Positions 24,848 through 33,452 of a stretch of 64,000 bases of DNA are shown piece after piece (the first letter of the stretch is position 1; every line of letters begins with the position of its first letter). A program made the translations under genes and the position numbers. The notes beneath the pieces were generated by a model. It was given only the letters and a program-made list of their open reading frames with translations, was not told where the DNA came from and ran no database searches. Source of the stretch: an uncultured Bradyrhizobium sp. (GTDB taxonomy: Bacteria > Pseudomonadota > Alphaproteobacteria > Rhizobiales > Xanthobacteraceae); the NCBI RefSeq assembly GCF_936943645.1, contig NZ_CAKZJO010000049.1:112441-176440 (forward strand), written 5' to 3'.

Positions 24848-25138
24848 TTATACCAGCTCAACCCGCAAGGTACGCCCGACAGCGCTTGCGGCGCGCTGTA
24901 GCGTATCCAGCGTCACCGAAGGTGTCGCGGGATCGAGGAGGCGATCGAGTTGACGGCGGCTCGTCTTCATACGTTCGGCCATCGCCGTTTTTGTAATTCC
25001 CTGCGTCTTCATTGCTTCCGTCAGTTGCTCGGCAATGAGTTCCTTGATGGCCCGTTCTTCACAGGCACCGAGGATGCCTTGCTCAGCGAGAAATTCGTCG
25101 AACGTTTCCGCGCTCACATGCGCTTTTCTCTTCGCCAT
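24848..25138 (-). CDS. HigA-type XRE antitoxin
   Basis: A 96-residue protein with a lambda-repressor-like HTH (about 47-68, GITKTAMAERMKTSRRQLDR) and the C-terminal TLDTLQRAASAVGRTLRVEL typical of HigA antitoxins. It neutralises the adjacent RelE-like toxin and probably represses the pair. Its ATG shares one base with the toxin stop (TGATG), so translation is coupled. Toxin-first order is characteristic of higBA. Confidence 0.85.
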   Translation of the reverse strand: MAKRKAHVSAETFDEFLAEQGILGACEERAIKELIAEQLTEAMKTQGITKTAMAERMKTSRRQLDRLLDPATPSVTLDTLQRAASAVGRTLRVELV

Positions 25139-25485
25139 CACGTCACCTCTCGTCTGCGCTTCAGCGCAAGGTCGATATCCTGCTTTGGCGTCTTTTGCGT
25201 CTTCTTGAGGAAGCCGTGAAGCAGGATCATCTGGCCGCCTTCCAGACAAAAAATCACTCGCGCAATCCGGTTGCTGTCGAGATCACTCCGGACCTCCCAC
25301 AGTCCATCTCCCAGCGGAGCACAATGCGGACGTCCTATCGGCCAACCGAATTCGACTTTCTGGATATCCTTCCCGACAGTTCGACGGTCTTCCGCAGGCA
25401 ATTCCAATATCCACTCGCGAACAGGATTTCGGCCTGCCGGGCTGACGTAAAATCTCGCGGGAAGCTTCTTCGTGCGATCTATCAT
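25138..25485 (-). CDS. RelE/HigB-type toxin (phage Gp49-like)
   Basis: A 115-residue protein with the Gp49/HigB signature: RFYVSPAGRNPVREWILELP, DRRTVGKDIQKVEFGWPIG, GLWEVRSDLDSNRIARVIFC and LLHGFLKKTQKTP. These are ribosome-dependent or free mRNA endonucleases of the RelE fold that arrest growth when the antitoxin is degraded. The ATG at 25485 is chosen because upstream in-frame starts (ATG 25506, GTG 25515) would lie inside a perfect palindrome that looks like the operator. Confidence 0.85.
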   Translation of the reverse strand: MIDRTKKLPARFYVSPAGRNPVREWILELPAEDRRTVGKDIQKVEFGWPIGRPHCAPLGDGLWEVRSDLDSNRIARVIFCLEGGQMILLHGFLKKTQKTPKQDIDLALKRRREVT

Positions 25486-25499
25486 GCGCCCGCATTCAT

Positions 25500-25515
25500 G
25501 TGTCATTTTTGACAC
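25500..25515. promoter_or_regulatory. Perfect 16-bp palindrome, candidate HigA operator
   Basis: GTGTCATTTTTGACAC is a perfect 6-bp inverted repeat with a 4-base centre, 15 bases upstream of the toxin ATG. Position and symmetry fit autoregulation by the XRE antitoxin. Confidence 0.6.
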
Positions 25516-25548
25516 GCAAATGCAAGCCCTCGTTTGACGTCGCAGAAC

Positions 25549-26883
25549 CTACTTCCCGCCCCGCTCCTTGCGCAGCTTGGCCCAGTAATCCAGCCGCTTG
25601 CGGATCTCGCGCTCGAAGCCGCGCTCGGGCGGGTCGTAGAAGGTCTGGCGGCCGAGGGCTTCCGGGAAGTAGTCCTGGCCCGAGAAGGCGTCGGGGGCGT
25701 CATGGTCGTATTCGTAGGCTGCGCCGTAGCCCTCGGACTTCATCAGCTTGGTCGGGGAATTGAGGATGTGCTTCGGCGGCAGCAGCGAGCCGGCCTGCTT
25801 GGCCACCTGCATTGCCGTGCCGAAGGCAGTGTAGACGGCATTCGATTTCGGCGCGGTGGCGAGGTAGACGACGGCCTGCGCGATCGCGAGCTCACCCTCG
25901 GGATGGCCGAGGAAGTCGAAGGCGTCTTTCGCCGCATTGGCGATGACAAGGGCTTGCGGATCGGCGAGCCCGATGTCCTCGACCGCCATGCGCACGACGC
26001 GGCGCGCCAGGAACAGCGGGTCCTCGCCGGCATCCAGCATGCGGCAGAGATAATACAGCGCCGCATCGGGATCGGAGCCGCGCACCGATTTATGCAGCGC
26101 CGAAATCAAATTGTAATGGCCGTCGGCCGACTTGTCGTAGATCGGCGCGCGGCGCTGCAGGATGTCCTGCAGCTGCGCGGCGTTGAAGATCTCGTCCGCC
26201 CGCGCCGAGCGCCAGACTTCCTCGGCGAGCGTCAACGAGGCGCGACCATCGCCATCGGCCATGCGCACCAGTACCGCCCTCGCCTCCGCATCGAGCGGCA
26301 GCTTCCTGCCCTCGACCTCCTCGGCATGCGCGAACAGCTTTTCGATCGCGGCGGCGTCGAGCGAGCGAAACACCAGCACGCGTGCGCGAGACAAGAGCGC
26401 CGCATTGAGCTCGAAGGACGGGTTTTCCGTGGTGGCGCCGACCATCACCACCGTGCCGTCTTCCATCACGGGCAGAAAGGAATCCTGCTGGGCGCGGTTG
26501 AACCTGTGCACCTCGTCGACGAACAGGAGCGTGCCCTTGCCCATCTCGCGGCGGGCGCGCGCGGCATCGAACGCCTTCTTCAGGTCGGCAACGCCGGAGA
26601 ACACCGCGGAGATCTGCTCAAAATGCAGATCCGTCGCGTCCGCCAGCAGCCGCGCCACCGTGGTCTTGCCGGTGCCGGGCGGTCCCCAGAACACCAGCGA
26701 GCCCAGCGTGCGCGTCTCCAGCATGCGCGTCAGCGCACCATCAGGACCGAGAATGTGATCCTGGCCGACGACCTCCGACAGCGCGCGCGGGCGCAAGCGA
26801 TCCGGCAGCGGATGCGGCGCCTCGTGGTCGAGCCCCGCCGCCGCGAAGAGGGTTGGCGTCGGCTGTGGTCGCTTCGGACTCAT
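25549..26883 (-). CDS. rarA: Replication-associated recombination protein A
   Basis: A 444-residue AAA+ ATPase of the RarA/MgsA/WRNIP1 family. It has Walker A GPPGTGKTT (67-75), Walker B LLFVDEVHRFN (119-129), sensor 1 GATTENPS, and the family C-terminal region DPDAALYYLCRMLDAGEDP and PKSNAVYTAFGTA. It acts at stalled forks to remodel gaps with SSB. Its ATG overlaps the stop of the upstream DegP-type gene (ATGA), so the two are an operon, an arrangement common in rhizobia. Confidence 0.93.
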   Translation of the reverse strand: MSPKRPQPTPTLFAAAGLDHEAPHPLPDRLRPRALSEVVGQDHILGPDGALTRMLETRTLGSLVFWGPPGTGKTTVARLLADATDLHFEQISAVFSGVADLKKAFDAARARREMGKGTLLFVDEVHRFNRAQQDSFLPVMEDGTVVMVGATTENPSFELNAALLSRARVLVFRSLDAAAIEKLFAHAEEVEGRKLPLDAEARAVLVRMADGDGRASLTLAEEVWRSARADEIFNAAQLQDILQRRAPIYDKSADGHYNLISALHKSVRGSDPDAALYYLCRMLDAGEDPLFLARRVVRMAVEDIGLADPQALVIANAAKDAFDFLGHPEGELAIAQAVVYLATAPKSNAVYTAFGTAMQVAKQAGSLLPPKHILNSPTKLMKSEGYGAAYEYDHDAPDAFSGQDYFPEALGRQTFYDPPERGFEREIRKRLDYWAKLRKERGGK

Positions 26884-28286
26884 CCGCCCAGCGTGACGTT
26901 GATCTGCTGGCCGTTACGAACCAGCGTGATGCGCCAGAGCCTCGGACGCTCGCCGGCGGCTTTCTCGAGGTCGCCGGTCTTGCTGATCTTCTGGTTGTTG
27001 ACGGCCAGGATGATGTCGCCCTTCTGGAAGCCGACATTGGCGGCCGCGCTGTCGCCGCCGAGATCCGTGATCACGACGCCTTCGGTGTCGGCATCAAGGT
27101 GCAGCTCGTCGGCCACCGCCGGCGTGATGGTGGAGACCTTCGCGCCCTGGAACGGCGAGCGCGCAGTGACGACGAGCTCGTTGCGCCCGGTATCGGGCGC
27201 GACCTCCAGCGCCACCGACAGCTTCAGCGGCTTGCCGCTGCGCTGCACGTCGATCTGCGCGGTGCCGCCGAGCGGACGGGTGGCGAAGCGATAATCGAAA
27301 GCATTGGGATCATCCACGGCCTGGCCGTCGATGCCGGTGATGAGATCGGAGGATTTCAGCCCCGCCTTCGCCGCAGGGCCGTTCGACACCACGCTGGCGA
27401 CCAGCGCACCGGTCGGCGAGCGCAGGCCGAGGCTCTCGGCGATCTCCGGCGTCACCGCCTGCAACTTCGCCCCGAGCCAGGGACGCTTCACCGCCTTGCC
27501 GCCGCTCTTGGCGGAGGCGACGACGACGCGCACCATGTTGGACGGAATCGCAAAGCCGATTCCCTGCGAGCCGCCGGAGCGCGAATAGATCGCGGTGTTG
27601 ATGCCGGCGAGCCGGCCGTTCATGTCGACCAGCGCGCCGCCGGAATTGCCGGGATTGATCGCCGCATCAGTCTGGATGAAGAACTGGTAGTCGGTGATGC
27701 CGACCTGCGTGCGCGCCAGCGCCGAGATGATGCCGTGGGTCACGGTCTGGCCGACGCCGAAGGGATTGCCGATCGCAAGCACGACGTCACCGACCAGCAA
27801 TTCGTCGGAGTTGGTGAATTCGAGCGCCGGAAACTTCTCTTTCGAATCCTTCAGGCGCAGCACAGCAAGATCGCTACGGGAATCCTTCAGCACGATCTCG
27901 GCCTCGAACTCGCGCTTGTCCGACAGCGACACCTTCACTTGGTCCGCGCCTTCGATGACGTGAACGTTGGTGACGACGAGGCCGGACGGATCAACGATGA
28001 CACCGGAGCCGAGCGAGCGCTGCACCTGCTCCTGCTGCTGGCCGGGCACCCCGAAGAAGCGGCGGAAGATCGGGTCGTCCAGCAGCGGGTTGCGGTTCTG
28101 CACCACCTTGGCGGCGTAGACGTTGACGACGGCCGGCTGCACCCGCTGCACGATCGGTGCATAGGACAGCCGCAATTCGGCCGGCGAGGACGGGACCCGA
28201 CGGTCCTGCGCCGCGGCCGGATTGATCTGAGCGGAAAAGGCTATGCACAAAGCCGTGACGACGGCGGCCGAGATCGATCGAAACAT
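26880..28286 (-). CDS. Do-family (DegP/HtrA) periplasmic serine protease
   Basis: A 468-residue protein with a signal peptide (1-26), a trypsin-like domain with His109 (TNVHV), Asp139 (RSDLAVL) and Ser215 (NPGNSGGAL), and two PDZ domains (about 260-350 and 380-465). DegP/DegQ-type proteases degrade misfolded envelope proteins as oligomers. The sequence between signal and protease domain includes a Gln-rich loop (GQQQEQVQ), as in loop LA. The ATG at 28286 follows AGAGGTAGGA; translation upstream of it is not protein-like. Confidence 0.9.
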   Translation of the reverse strand: MFRSISAAVVTALCIAFSAQINPAAAQDRRVPSSPAELRLSYAPIVQRVQPAVVNVYAAKVVQNRNPLLDDPIFRRFFGVPGQQQEQVQRSLGSGVIVDPSGLVVTNVHVIEGADQVKVSLSDKREFEAEIVLKDSRSDLAVLRLKDSKEKFPALEFTNSDELLVGDVVLAIGNPFGVGQTVTHGIISALARTQVGITDYQFFIQTDAAINPGNSGGALVDMNGRLAGINTAIYSRSGGSQGIGFAIPSNMVRVVVASAKSGGKAVKRPWLGAKLQAVTPEIAESLGLRSPTGALVASVVSNGPAAKAGLKSSDLITGIDGQAVDDPNAFDYRFATRPLGGTAQIDVQRSGKPLKLSVALEVAPDTGRNELVVTARSPFQGAKVSTITPAVADELHLDADTEGVVITDLGGDSAAANVGFQKGDIILAVNNQKISKTGDLEKAAGERPRLWRITLVRNGQQINVTLGG

Positions 28287-28600
28287 TCCTACCTCTTGGA
28301 AAAGACGCCGGAATATAGGCGCGTTCGCCCCCCAATAGAAGGGCGCCGAGCGGCAATATTCGGCCTCCATCCGGCGGCTCCGACATGCAAGCGGAACGTG
28401 CAAAACGGCAATTGGCCGGGCCTTCCGCATTGGCATGACGCGCGTCATCTTGCATTCTGTCCCACGGCGGATTCGGTTGCGACGAAATTGCATCAGTGGG
28501 AACCGCGCAATCGACACGCGCCGTCGCGGGGCAGTCATCGACCGTTCCTAGGCTCTCCGCTTGCGACTTGGAGAAGTTCGTCCAACGAGGGAGTGATGAC
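28287..28600. other. Divergent intergenic region between degP-type and porin genes
   Basis: This 314-base region holds no accepted gene. It contains the perfect palindrome listed at 28435 and the ribosome binding sites of both divergent genes. No pho box at the canonical 11-base spacing was found. Confidence 0.5.
28435..28448. promoter_or_regulatory. Perfect 14-bp palindrome upstream of porin gene
   Basis: ATGACGCGCGTCAT is self-complementary and lies 153 bases before the porin GTG. It could be a regulator binding site; no regulator is assigned. Confidence 0.4.
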
Positions 28601-30214
28601 GTGAGCAAGACAAGGATTGCAGCCACGGCGATTGGCCTCGCCGGCGCACTGGCGGCCTCGCAGGCCCAGGCCCAATCGGCGAGCAGCAGCGAGCAGGAGA
28701 TCGCGCTGCTCAAGCAACAGTTGAAGATGCTGGAGCAGAAGCTCGACAAGCTCCAGAGCCAGACCGCCGCGAACACCGCGGCCGCGGCAAAGGTCAGGGC
28801 CGAAGCGAAGGCCGAGGCCAAAGCCGAAGCTCGATCGGAGGCGAAGGCGGCGGTGGCCAATGCGAATGCGGCCATCCCCGTCAAGGGACCGGCGCCCGCG
28901 TCCGGCGTTGTCGTGACCATGCCGAACAACCGGCCGACCATCTGCACGGCCGACCAGGCCAATTGCGTCGCCATCACCAGTCGCGTGCACTGGGATGTCG
29001 GCGGCTACGACTATCGCCCCAATACAGCAGCTACCGTGCCGCAGAAGCTCGACAGCGGCCAGAACGTCCGTCGCGCCCGCATCGGCGTCACCGGCAAATT
29101 CTTCAACGACTGGAACTTTGCGCTGGTCTACGACTTCGGCGGCTCGTCCGACGGTTTTGGCGGCGCTGCACCGGGGTCACTGCCGGGCGGCGGCGTCTCG
29201 GGCGTCGAGAATGCCTATCTAAGCTACACCGGCCTGAAACCGTTCGGCGGACGGATGGCGGTCGAAGCGGGCATCATGGACCTGCCCTACACCATGGACG
29301 AGGCCACCAGTTCCAACGACATCATGTTCATGGAGCGTGCCTCACCCGGCGTAATCGCGACCAACATCGCCGCCGGCGACTTCCGTTCAGCTGTCGGCAC
29401 ACGCTGGTACAACGACCAGCTCTGGATCGGCGGCTATGTCACCGGACCGTCGACTGGCGCGATCCACTCTGCTTCGAGCGCTGCCCCCGCGGGCACGAGC
29501 GAGCAATATGGCGCCGTTGCGCGCATTGCCGGCAATCCGGTCAGCGGCAAGAACTACTCGGTGCACGTTGGCGCCGACGCGCAATGGCTGATCCAGCCGC
29601 CACGCAACCTCATCGCCAACACGCAGGTGGTGACGCTCAGCGATCGCCCGGAACTCCGGCTTGATCCAACGACCCTGATCTCGACCGGCGCGATCGCCAA
29701 CGCCTCCGGCGCGCAGGTCTACAGCGTCGAGGCGGCCGCGACCTATGGGCCGTTCATCGTTCAAGGCGAGTATTTCTGGTACAATGTCGACCGCACCGCG
29801 AACACGGGCGTCCCGCTGGTCGGCGCACCCAGCCTGAAATTCCAGGGCGGCTACGCCCAGGCCGGCTACGTGCTGACGGGCGAAGGGCGCAGCTACAACG
29901 CGGCGAACGCGGCCTATGGCGGCGTCAAGCCGGCCCACCCGTTCTCGCTCGAAGGCGGCGGCTGGGGCGCGTGGGAGATCGCAGGACGCTTCTCGACGAT
30001 CGACCTCAACAATCAGCTGGGAACGGCGACCGGCATCGCCGGCGGCCGGCAGAATGTCTACACCCTCGCGCTGAACTGGTACGTCAACGGCAATGTCCGC
30101 TTCATGCTCGACTATCTGCACGGCACGGTATCGCGACAGGCTTCGCCGATCTCGACTGCCGATGTCGGCTCGAAGTTCGACGCGGTCGCGATGCGCACGC
30201 AGTTTGCGTTCTGA
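28601..30214 (+). CDS. OprO/OprP-type phosphate-selective porin family protein (GTG start)
   Basis: A 537-residue outer-membrane protein with a signal peptide (1-24), a short coiled coil (31-55, SEQEIALLKQQLKMLEQKLD), an Ala/Lys/Glu repeat region (64-84) and a beta-barrel from about 115 ending in phenylalanine (RTQFAF). Barrel features include RRARIGVTGKFFNDWNFALV and EAGIMDLPYTMDEATSSNDI, characteristic of the Porin_O_P family. The GTG at 28601 is used because GAGGGAG lies upstream and it begins the signal peptide. OprP binds phosphate, but many family members in this genus have other anion substrates, so specificity is open. Confidence 0.82.
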   Translation: MSKTRIAATAIGLAGALAASQAQAQSASSSEQEIALLKQQLKMLEQKLDKLQSQTAANTAAAAKVRAEAKAEAKAEARSEAKAAVANANAAIPVKGPAPASGVVVTMPNNRPTICTADQANCVAITSRVHWDVGGYDYRPNTAATVPQKLDSGQNVRRARIGVTGKFFNDWNFALVYDFGGSSDGFGGAAPGSLPGGGVSGVENAYLSYTGLKPFGGRMAVEAGIMDLPYTMDEATSSNDIMFMERASPGVIATNIAAGDFRSAVGTRWYNDQLWIGGYVTGPSTGAIHSASSAAPAGTSEQYGAVARIAGNPVSGKNYSVHVGADAQWLIQPPRNLIANTQVVTLSDRPELRLDPTTLISTGAIANASGAQVYSVEAAATYGPFIVQGEYFWYNVDRTANTGVPLVGAPSLKFQGGYAQAGYVLTGEGRSYNAANAAYGGVKPAHPFSLEGGGWGAWEIAGRFSTIDLNNQLGTATGIAGGRQNVYTLALNWYVNGNVRFMLDYLHGTVSRQASPISTADVGSKFDAVAMRTQFAF

Positions 30215-30254
30215 TACGATCTCGCCGGGAGCGGCCGGGTCCGCTCCCGGATAC

Positions 30255-30629
30255 TTACGCTGCGCGCTTCTTCTTCACCACCACCGGTGCCGGCGCGCAG
30301 GACAGAAGCTGCTGGTGGCTCTCGCCCCAGGCCTTCAGGATGTCGATTACCGGCTTGAGGCTCTCGCCGAGTTCGGAGAGGCAATACTCCACGCGCGGTG
30401 GCACCTCCGCGTAGACCTTGCGGATGACGAGCTTGTCCTCCTCCAGCGCGCGAAGCTGCTTCGTCAACATGCGCTGGGTGATGCCGGGCATCCGGCGGCG
30501 CAATTCGCCGAAGCGCTGGGTGCCGCTCTGCAGATGATAGAGGATCACGCCCTTCCACTTGCCGTCGATCAGGTCCAGCGTCGCCTCGACCGAGCAGCCG
30601 GGACGGCGGGCGAAATTGCGGCGCTTCAT
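30255..30629 (-). CDS. HxlR family transcriptional regulator
   Basis: A 124-residue winged-helix protein with the HxlR pattern: CSVEATLDLIDGKWKGVILY (12-31), RFGELRRRMPGITQRMLTKQ and LEEDKLVIRKVYAEVPPRVE, then LSELGESLKPVIDIL. These dimers sense redox or quinone stress through an N-terminal cysteine (Cys12 here). It is divergent from a quinone oxidoreductase gene 121 bases away, the classic arrangement for regulator and target. A basic KKKRAA tail is unusual. Confidence 0.87.
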   Translation of the reverse strand: MKRRNFARRPGCSVEATLDLIDGKWKGVILYHLQSGTQRFGELRRRMPGITQRMLTKQLRALEEDKLVIRKVYAEVPPRVEYCLSELGESLKPVIDILKAWGESHQQLLSCAPAPVVVKKKRAA

Positions 30630-30639
30630 GCGTGTTTTC

Positions 30640-30675
30640 CCAATAGTATCCAAACAGGGACTATATCCCCGAATT
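30640..30675. promoter_or_regulatory. Candidate HxlR operator in divergent promoter region
   Basis: The segment around TAGTATCC-AAACA-GGGACTA is an imperfect inverted repeat upstream of both divergent genes. It resembles HxlR/YodB-type half-sites (TACTA-like) but is not perfect. Confidence 0.35.
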
Positions 30676-30750
30676 TACAGTACTTGCCAAATTGGAGCCA
30701 GAGCGACAGTTAGGGCCACAGGCGAGCACACCATCAGATGGAGACAAGCC

Positions 30751-31764
30751 ATGAAGGCCGTCGGCTACAAGAAATCGCTTCCGATCGAGGACGCGGATTC
30801 ACTGTTCGATTTCGAAACCGCGAAGCCCGAACCCAAAGGGCGCGACATCCGCGTCGCCGTGAAAGCGATCTCTGCCAATCCGGTCGATTACAAGGTGCGC
30901 AAGCGCGCAGCGCCGCCCGAGGGCGAAACCAAGATCCTGGGCTATGACGCGGCCGGCGTGGTCGATGCCGTCGGGCCCGAGGTCTCACTGTTCAAGCCCG
31001 GCGATGAGGTGTTTTACGCAGGCTCGATCCTGCGCCAGGGCACCAACGCCGAATTCCATCTGGTTGACGAGCGCATCGTCGGCAACAAGCCGACGAGCCT
31101 GTCGTTCGCGCAAGCCGCCGCCCTTCCCCTCACCTCCATCACCGCCTGGGAGCTGTTGTTCGATCGTCTCGGCGCTGTCCCCGGCAAGAGCGTGGACCCG
31201 CGCACGCTGCTGATCACGGGCGGCGCCGGCGGCGTCGGCTCGATCCTGATCCAGCTCGCCCGCCGCCTCACCGGCCTCACCGTTCTGGCCACCGCGACGC
31301 GGCCGGAGTCACATAAATGGTGCCTCGACCTCGGCGCGCATGCGGTGATCGATCACGGCAAGCCGATGAAGGAGCACATCGAGAAGCTCAAGTTGCCGCC
31401 GGTCGCGCTGGTGGCCAGCCTCACCTTCACCGATCAGCACTACAAGAGCATTGCCGACTTCATGGCGCCGCAGGGCCGGTTCGGGCTGATCGACGATCCG
31501 CCGGAGTTCACGATGGCCGCATTCAAGGGCAAGGCGATCTCGGTGCACTGGGAATCGATGTTCACGCGCTCATCGTTCCAGACACCGGACATGATCGCGC
31601 AGCATCATCTGCTCAACGACGTCGCCGACCTCATCGACAAGGGCGTGCTGCGCACCACGCTCGACCAGACCTTTGGCACGATCAACGCGGCCAACCTCAA
31701 CCGCGCGCATGCGCTGCTCGAAAGCGGCAAGTCGCGTGGCAAGATCGTGCTGGAGGGGTGGTAG
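30751..31764 (+). CDS. Zinc-free quinone oxidoreductase (medium-chain dehydrogenase family)
   Basis: A 337-residue protein of the MDR superfamily, quinone oxidoreductase branch. It has a GroES-like N-terminal domain (ISANPVDYKVRKR), LGYDAAGVVDAVG and the nucleotide-binding LLITGGAGGVGS (153-164). The structural and catalytic zinc ligands of alcohol dehydrogenases are missing. It probably reduces quinones or enals with NADPH. It is divergent from the HxlR regulator, which likely controls it, and its stop lies three bases from that of the convergent ClC gene. Confidence 0.87.
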   Translation: MKAVGYKKSLPIEDADSLFDFETAKPEPKGRDIRVAVKAISANPVDYKVRKRAAPPEGETKILGYDAAGVVDAVGPEVSLFKPGDEVFYAGSILRQGTNAEFHLVDERIVGNKPTSLSFAQAAALPLTSITAWELLFDRLGAVPGKSVDPRTLLITGGAGGVGSILIQLARRLTGLTVLATATRPESHKWCLDLGAHAVIDHGKPMKEHIEKLKLPPVALVASLTFTDQHYKSIADFMAPQGRFGLIDDPPEFTMAAFKGKAISVHWESMFTRSSFQTPDMIAQHHLLNDVADLIDKGVLRTTLDQTFGTINAANLNRAHALLESGKSRGKIVLEGW

Positions 31765-31767
31765 GCT

Positions 31768-33090
31768 TCAGCTCGGAGCGTGCGGCGTGTCAGGCGGACG
31801 CGCCGCCCGTTCGATAAAGCCCTTTGCCAGTGCATGATAGATGCCTTCCTCGCAAATCATCCGCGAGGTCACGTGCGCAATCAGCGCCGCCGCCATCAGC
31901 GGCACGACCATGCCATGGTTGTCTGTCATCTCGGTCACGATCACGAACGCCGTGATCGGCGCCTGCACGACGCCGGCGAAATACGAGACCATGCCGAGCA
32001 GCATGATCGCGCCGAGCGGCGCGTCGTGGAAAAACGAGGCGATGTTGCTGCCGATGCCGGCTCCGACGGCCAGCGACGGCGAAAAAATGCCGCCCGGTAT
32101 GCCGCTGATCGCCGCAAAGGTCGTCGCGAGGAGCTTGAGAACGCCGAAATCCTGCGGCAACGACGAGCCGCGCTCCAGCGCCGCCTTCACCTGGTCATAG
32201 CCGGTGCCGTAGATCGTATCGCCGGACACCAGGCCGCAGATCGCGACGGCAAGTCCGCACGCGAACGCAAACCAGAGCGGATGGCCCTTGATCGCGCGGC
32301 CGAGCGGATGCTTGAACCCGCGCGCCATCGCGATGACGATGCGGCTGAACAGTCCGCCCGAGAGACCGCCGACCACGCCGCAGAGCGGAACGGCCAGCCA
32401 GTCCGTGCCACGCGCCAGCGACATCGCGCTGCTGCCGAAATAAGCATAATTGCCGGCCAGCGCCAGCGAGGTCAGGCCGGCGGCGATCACGGCCGCAATG
32501 ATGAGGCTGGAGGTGCGGGTCTCGAATGCGCGGCTCATCTCCTCAATGCCGAAGACGATGCCGGCCAAGGGCGTGTTGAACGCTGCCGCAACGCCTGCGG
32601 CGGCGCCGGCCAGGATCAACCCCGGCTGGCGGCGCGGCGAGACGCGGCCGAGCGCAAACATGATGGACGCGCCGACCTGTACGGTGGGCCCTTCCCGGCC
32701 GACGGAGCCGCCACACAACAGGCCGAACAGGGTGAGGATCACCTTTCCGACCGCGACGCGGAGTGAAACGAGCCTTTCGCGCGCGCTCTGATCGGTCAGA
32801 TGGCGTGCAGCGATCGCCTGTGGAATGCCACTGCCCTGCGCGTTGGGAAACAGCTGGATGGTCAGATAGGCTGACAGCATGAAGCCGAGCGGGGTCACCG
32901 CCAGCACGGCGTAGCGCGACTTCGCCAGCAGCAGCGCGAAAGCATGCTGGGCCAGATCGGCGAGTTGCGCCAGCGCCACCGCCGCAGCGCCGACCCCGAT
33001 GCCGCCGAGCAGGAAGATCGCCTGCCGCTGCCATCGCGCGGACGTCAGTCTGAAGAGGCGCTTATGGCGCGTTGACAGGGGCCAGAGCAT
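31768..33090 (-). CDS. ClC family chloride channel/transporter
   Basis: A 440-residue, roughly 11-helix membrane protein with the three ClC selectivity motifs: GSGIP (86-90), GREGP (131-135, gating glutamate Glu133) and GGIFSP (about 341-346). The FGIEE segment (180-184) carries the internal proton glutamate of exchangers, suggesting a 2Cl-/H+ antiporter rather than a passive channel. No CBS domains follow. It probably supports pH or ion homeostasis in the inner membrane. Confidence 0.9.
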   Translation of the reverse strand: MLWPLSTRHKRLFRLTSARWQRQAIFLLGGIGVGAAAVALAQLADLAQHAFALLLAKSRYAVLAVTPLGFMLSAYLTIQLFPNAQGSGIPQAIAARHLTDQSARERLVSLRVAVGKVILTLFGLLCGGSVGREGPTVQVGASIMFALGRVSPRRQPGLILAGAAAGVAAAFNTPLAGIVFGIEEMSRAFETRTSSLIIAAVIAAGLTSLALAGNYAYFGSSAMSLARGTDWLAVPLCGVVGGLSGGLFSRIVIAMARGFKHPLGRAIKGHPLWFAFACGLAVAICGLVSGDTIYGTGYDQVKAALERGSSLPQDFGVLKLLATTFAAISGIPGGIFSPSLAVGAGIGSNIASFFHDAPLGAIMLLGMVSYFAGVVQAPITAFVIVTEMTDNHGMVVPLMAAALIAHVTSRMICEEGIYHALAKGFIERAARPPDTPHAPS

Positions 33091-33145
33091 GAGGCCCGTG
33101 TAAACGCGTTAGGCCCAGAAATGAAGCGGCAAGTGGAGAGATCAG

Positions 33146-33442
33146 CTAGGCTGGAACCACACCCTCGACGAAGATGAGCCGCCGCTCCAATGCGGACTCC
33201 CGTAGCTTGAGCGCTTCGGCATATTCGGGCGATTCGTACCATTCACGGGCGCGGGCCATCGAGGGAAACTCCACGATGACCATGGTCTTGGGCGGCGGGC
33301 CGCCCTCCATCACTTCGGCAGCACCCCCGCGGACGAGATAGCTGCCGCCATATCGCGCGATCGTCTCGGCCGCAAGCGTACGATAGGCCTCCATCGCGGC
33401 CGGGTCGCGCGCCTCGACCTCCGAAATGACATAGGCGGGCAC
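33146..33442 (-). CDS. DUF1330 family protein (GTG start)
   Basis: A 98-residue ferredoxin-fold protein beginning (V/M)PAYVISEVEARDPAAMEAY, with KTMVIVEFPSMARAREWYES and SPEYAEALKLRE, the DUF1330 pattern; function is unknown. The GTG at 33442 is preferred because TGAGG lies eight bases upstream, while the GTG at 33451 abuts it. That ribosome binding site overlaps the stop of the SDR gene, so the two are coupled. Confidence 0.83.
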   Translation of the reverse strand: MPAYVISEVEARDPAAMEAYRTLAAETIARYGGSYLVRGGAAEVMEGGPPPKTMVIVEFPSMARAREWYESPEYAEALKLRESALERRLIFVEGVVPA

Positions 33443-33452
33443 GGGCGCCACC

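Noticed and set aside
28441..28470. Possible pho box upstream of the OprP-type porin
   Set aside because: CGTCAT and CTGTCCC elements are present but spaced 15 rather than 11 bases apart and poorly matched, so PhoB control is not supported.
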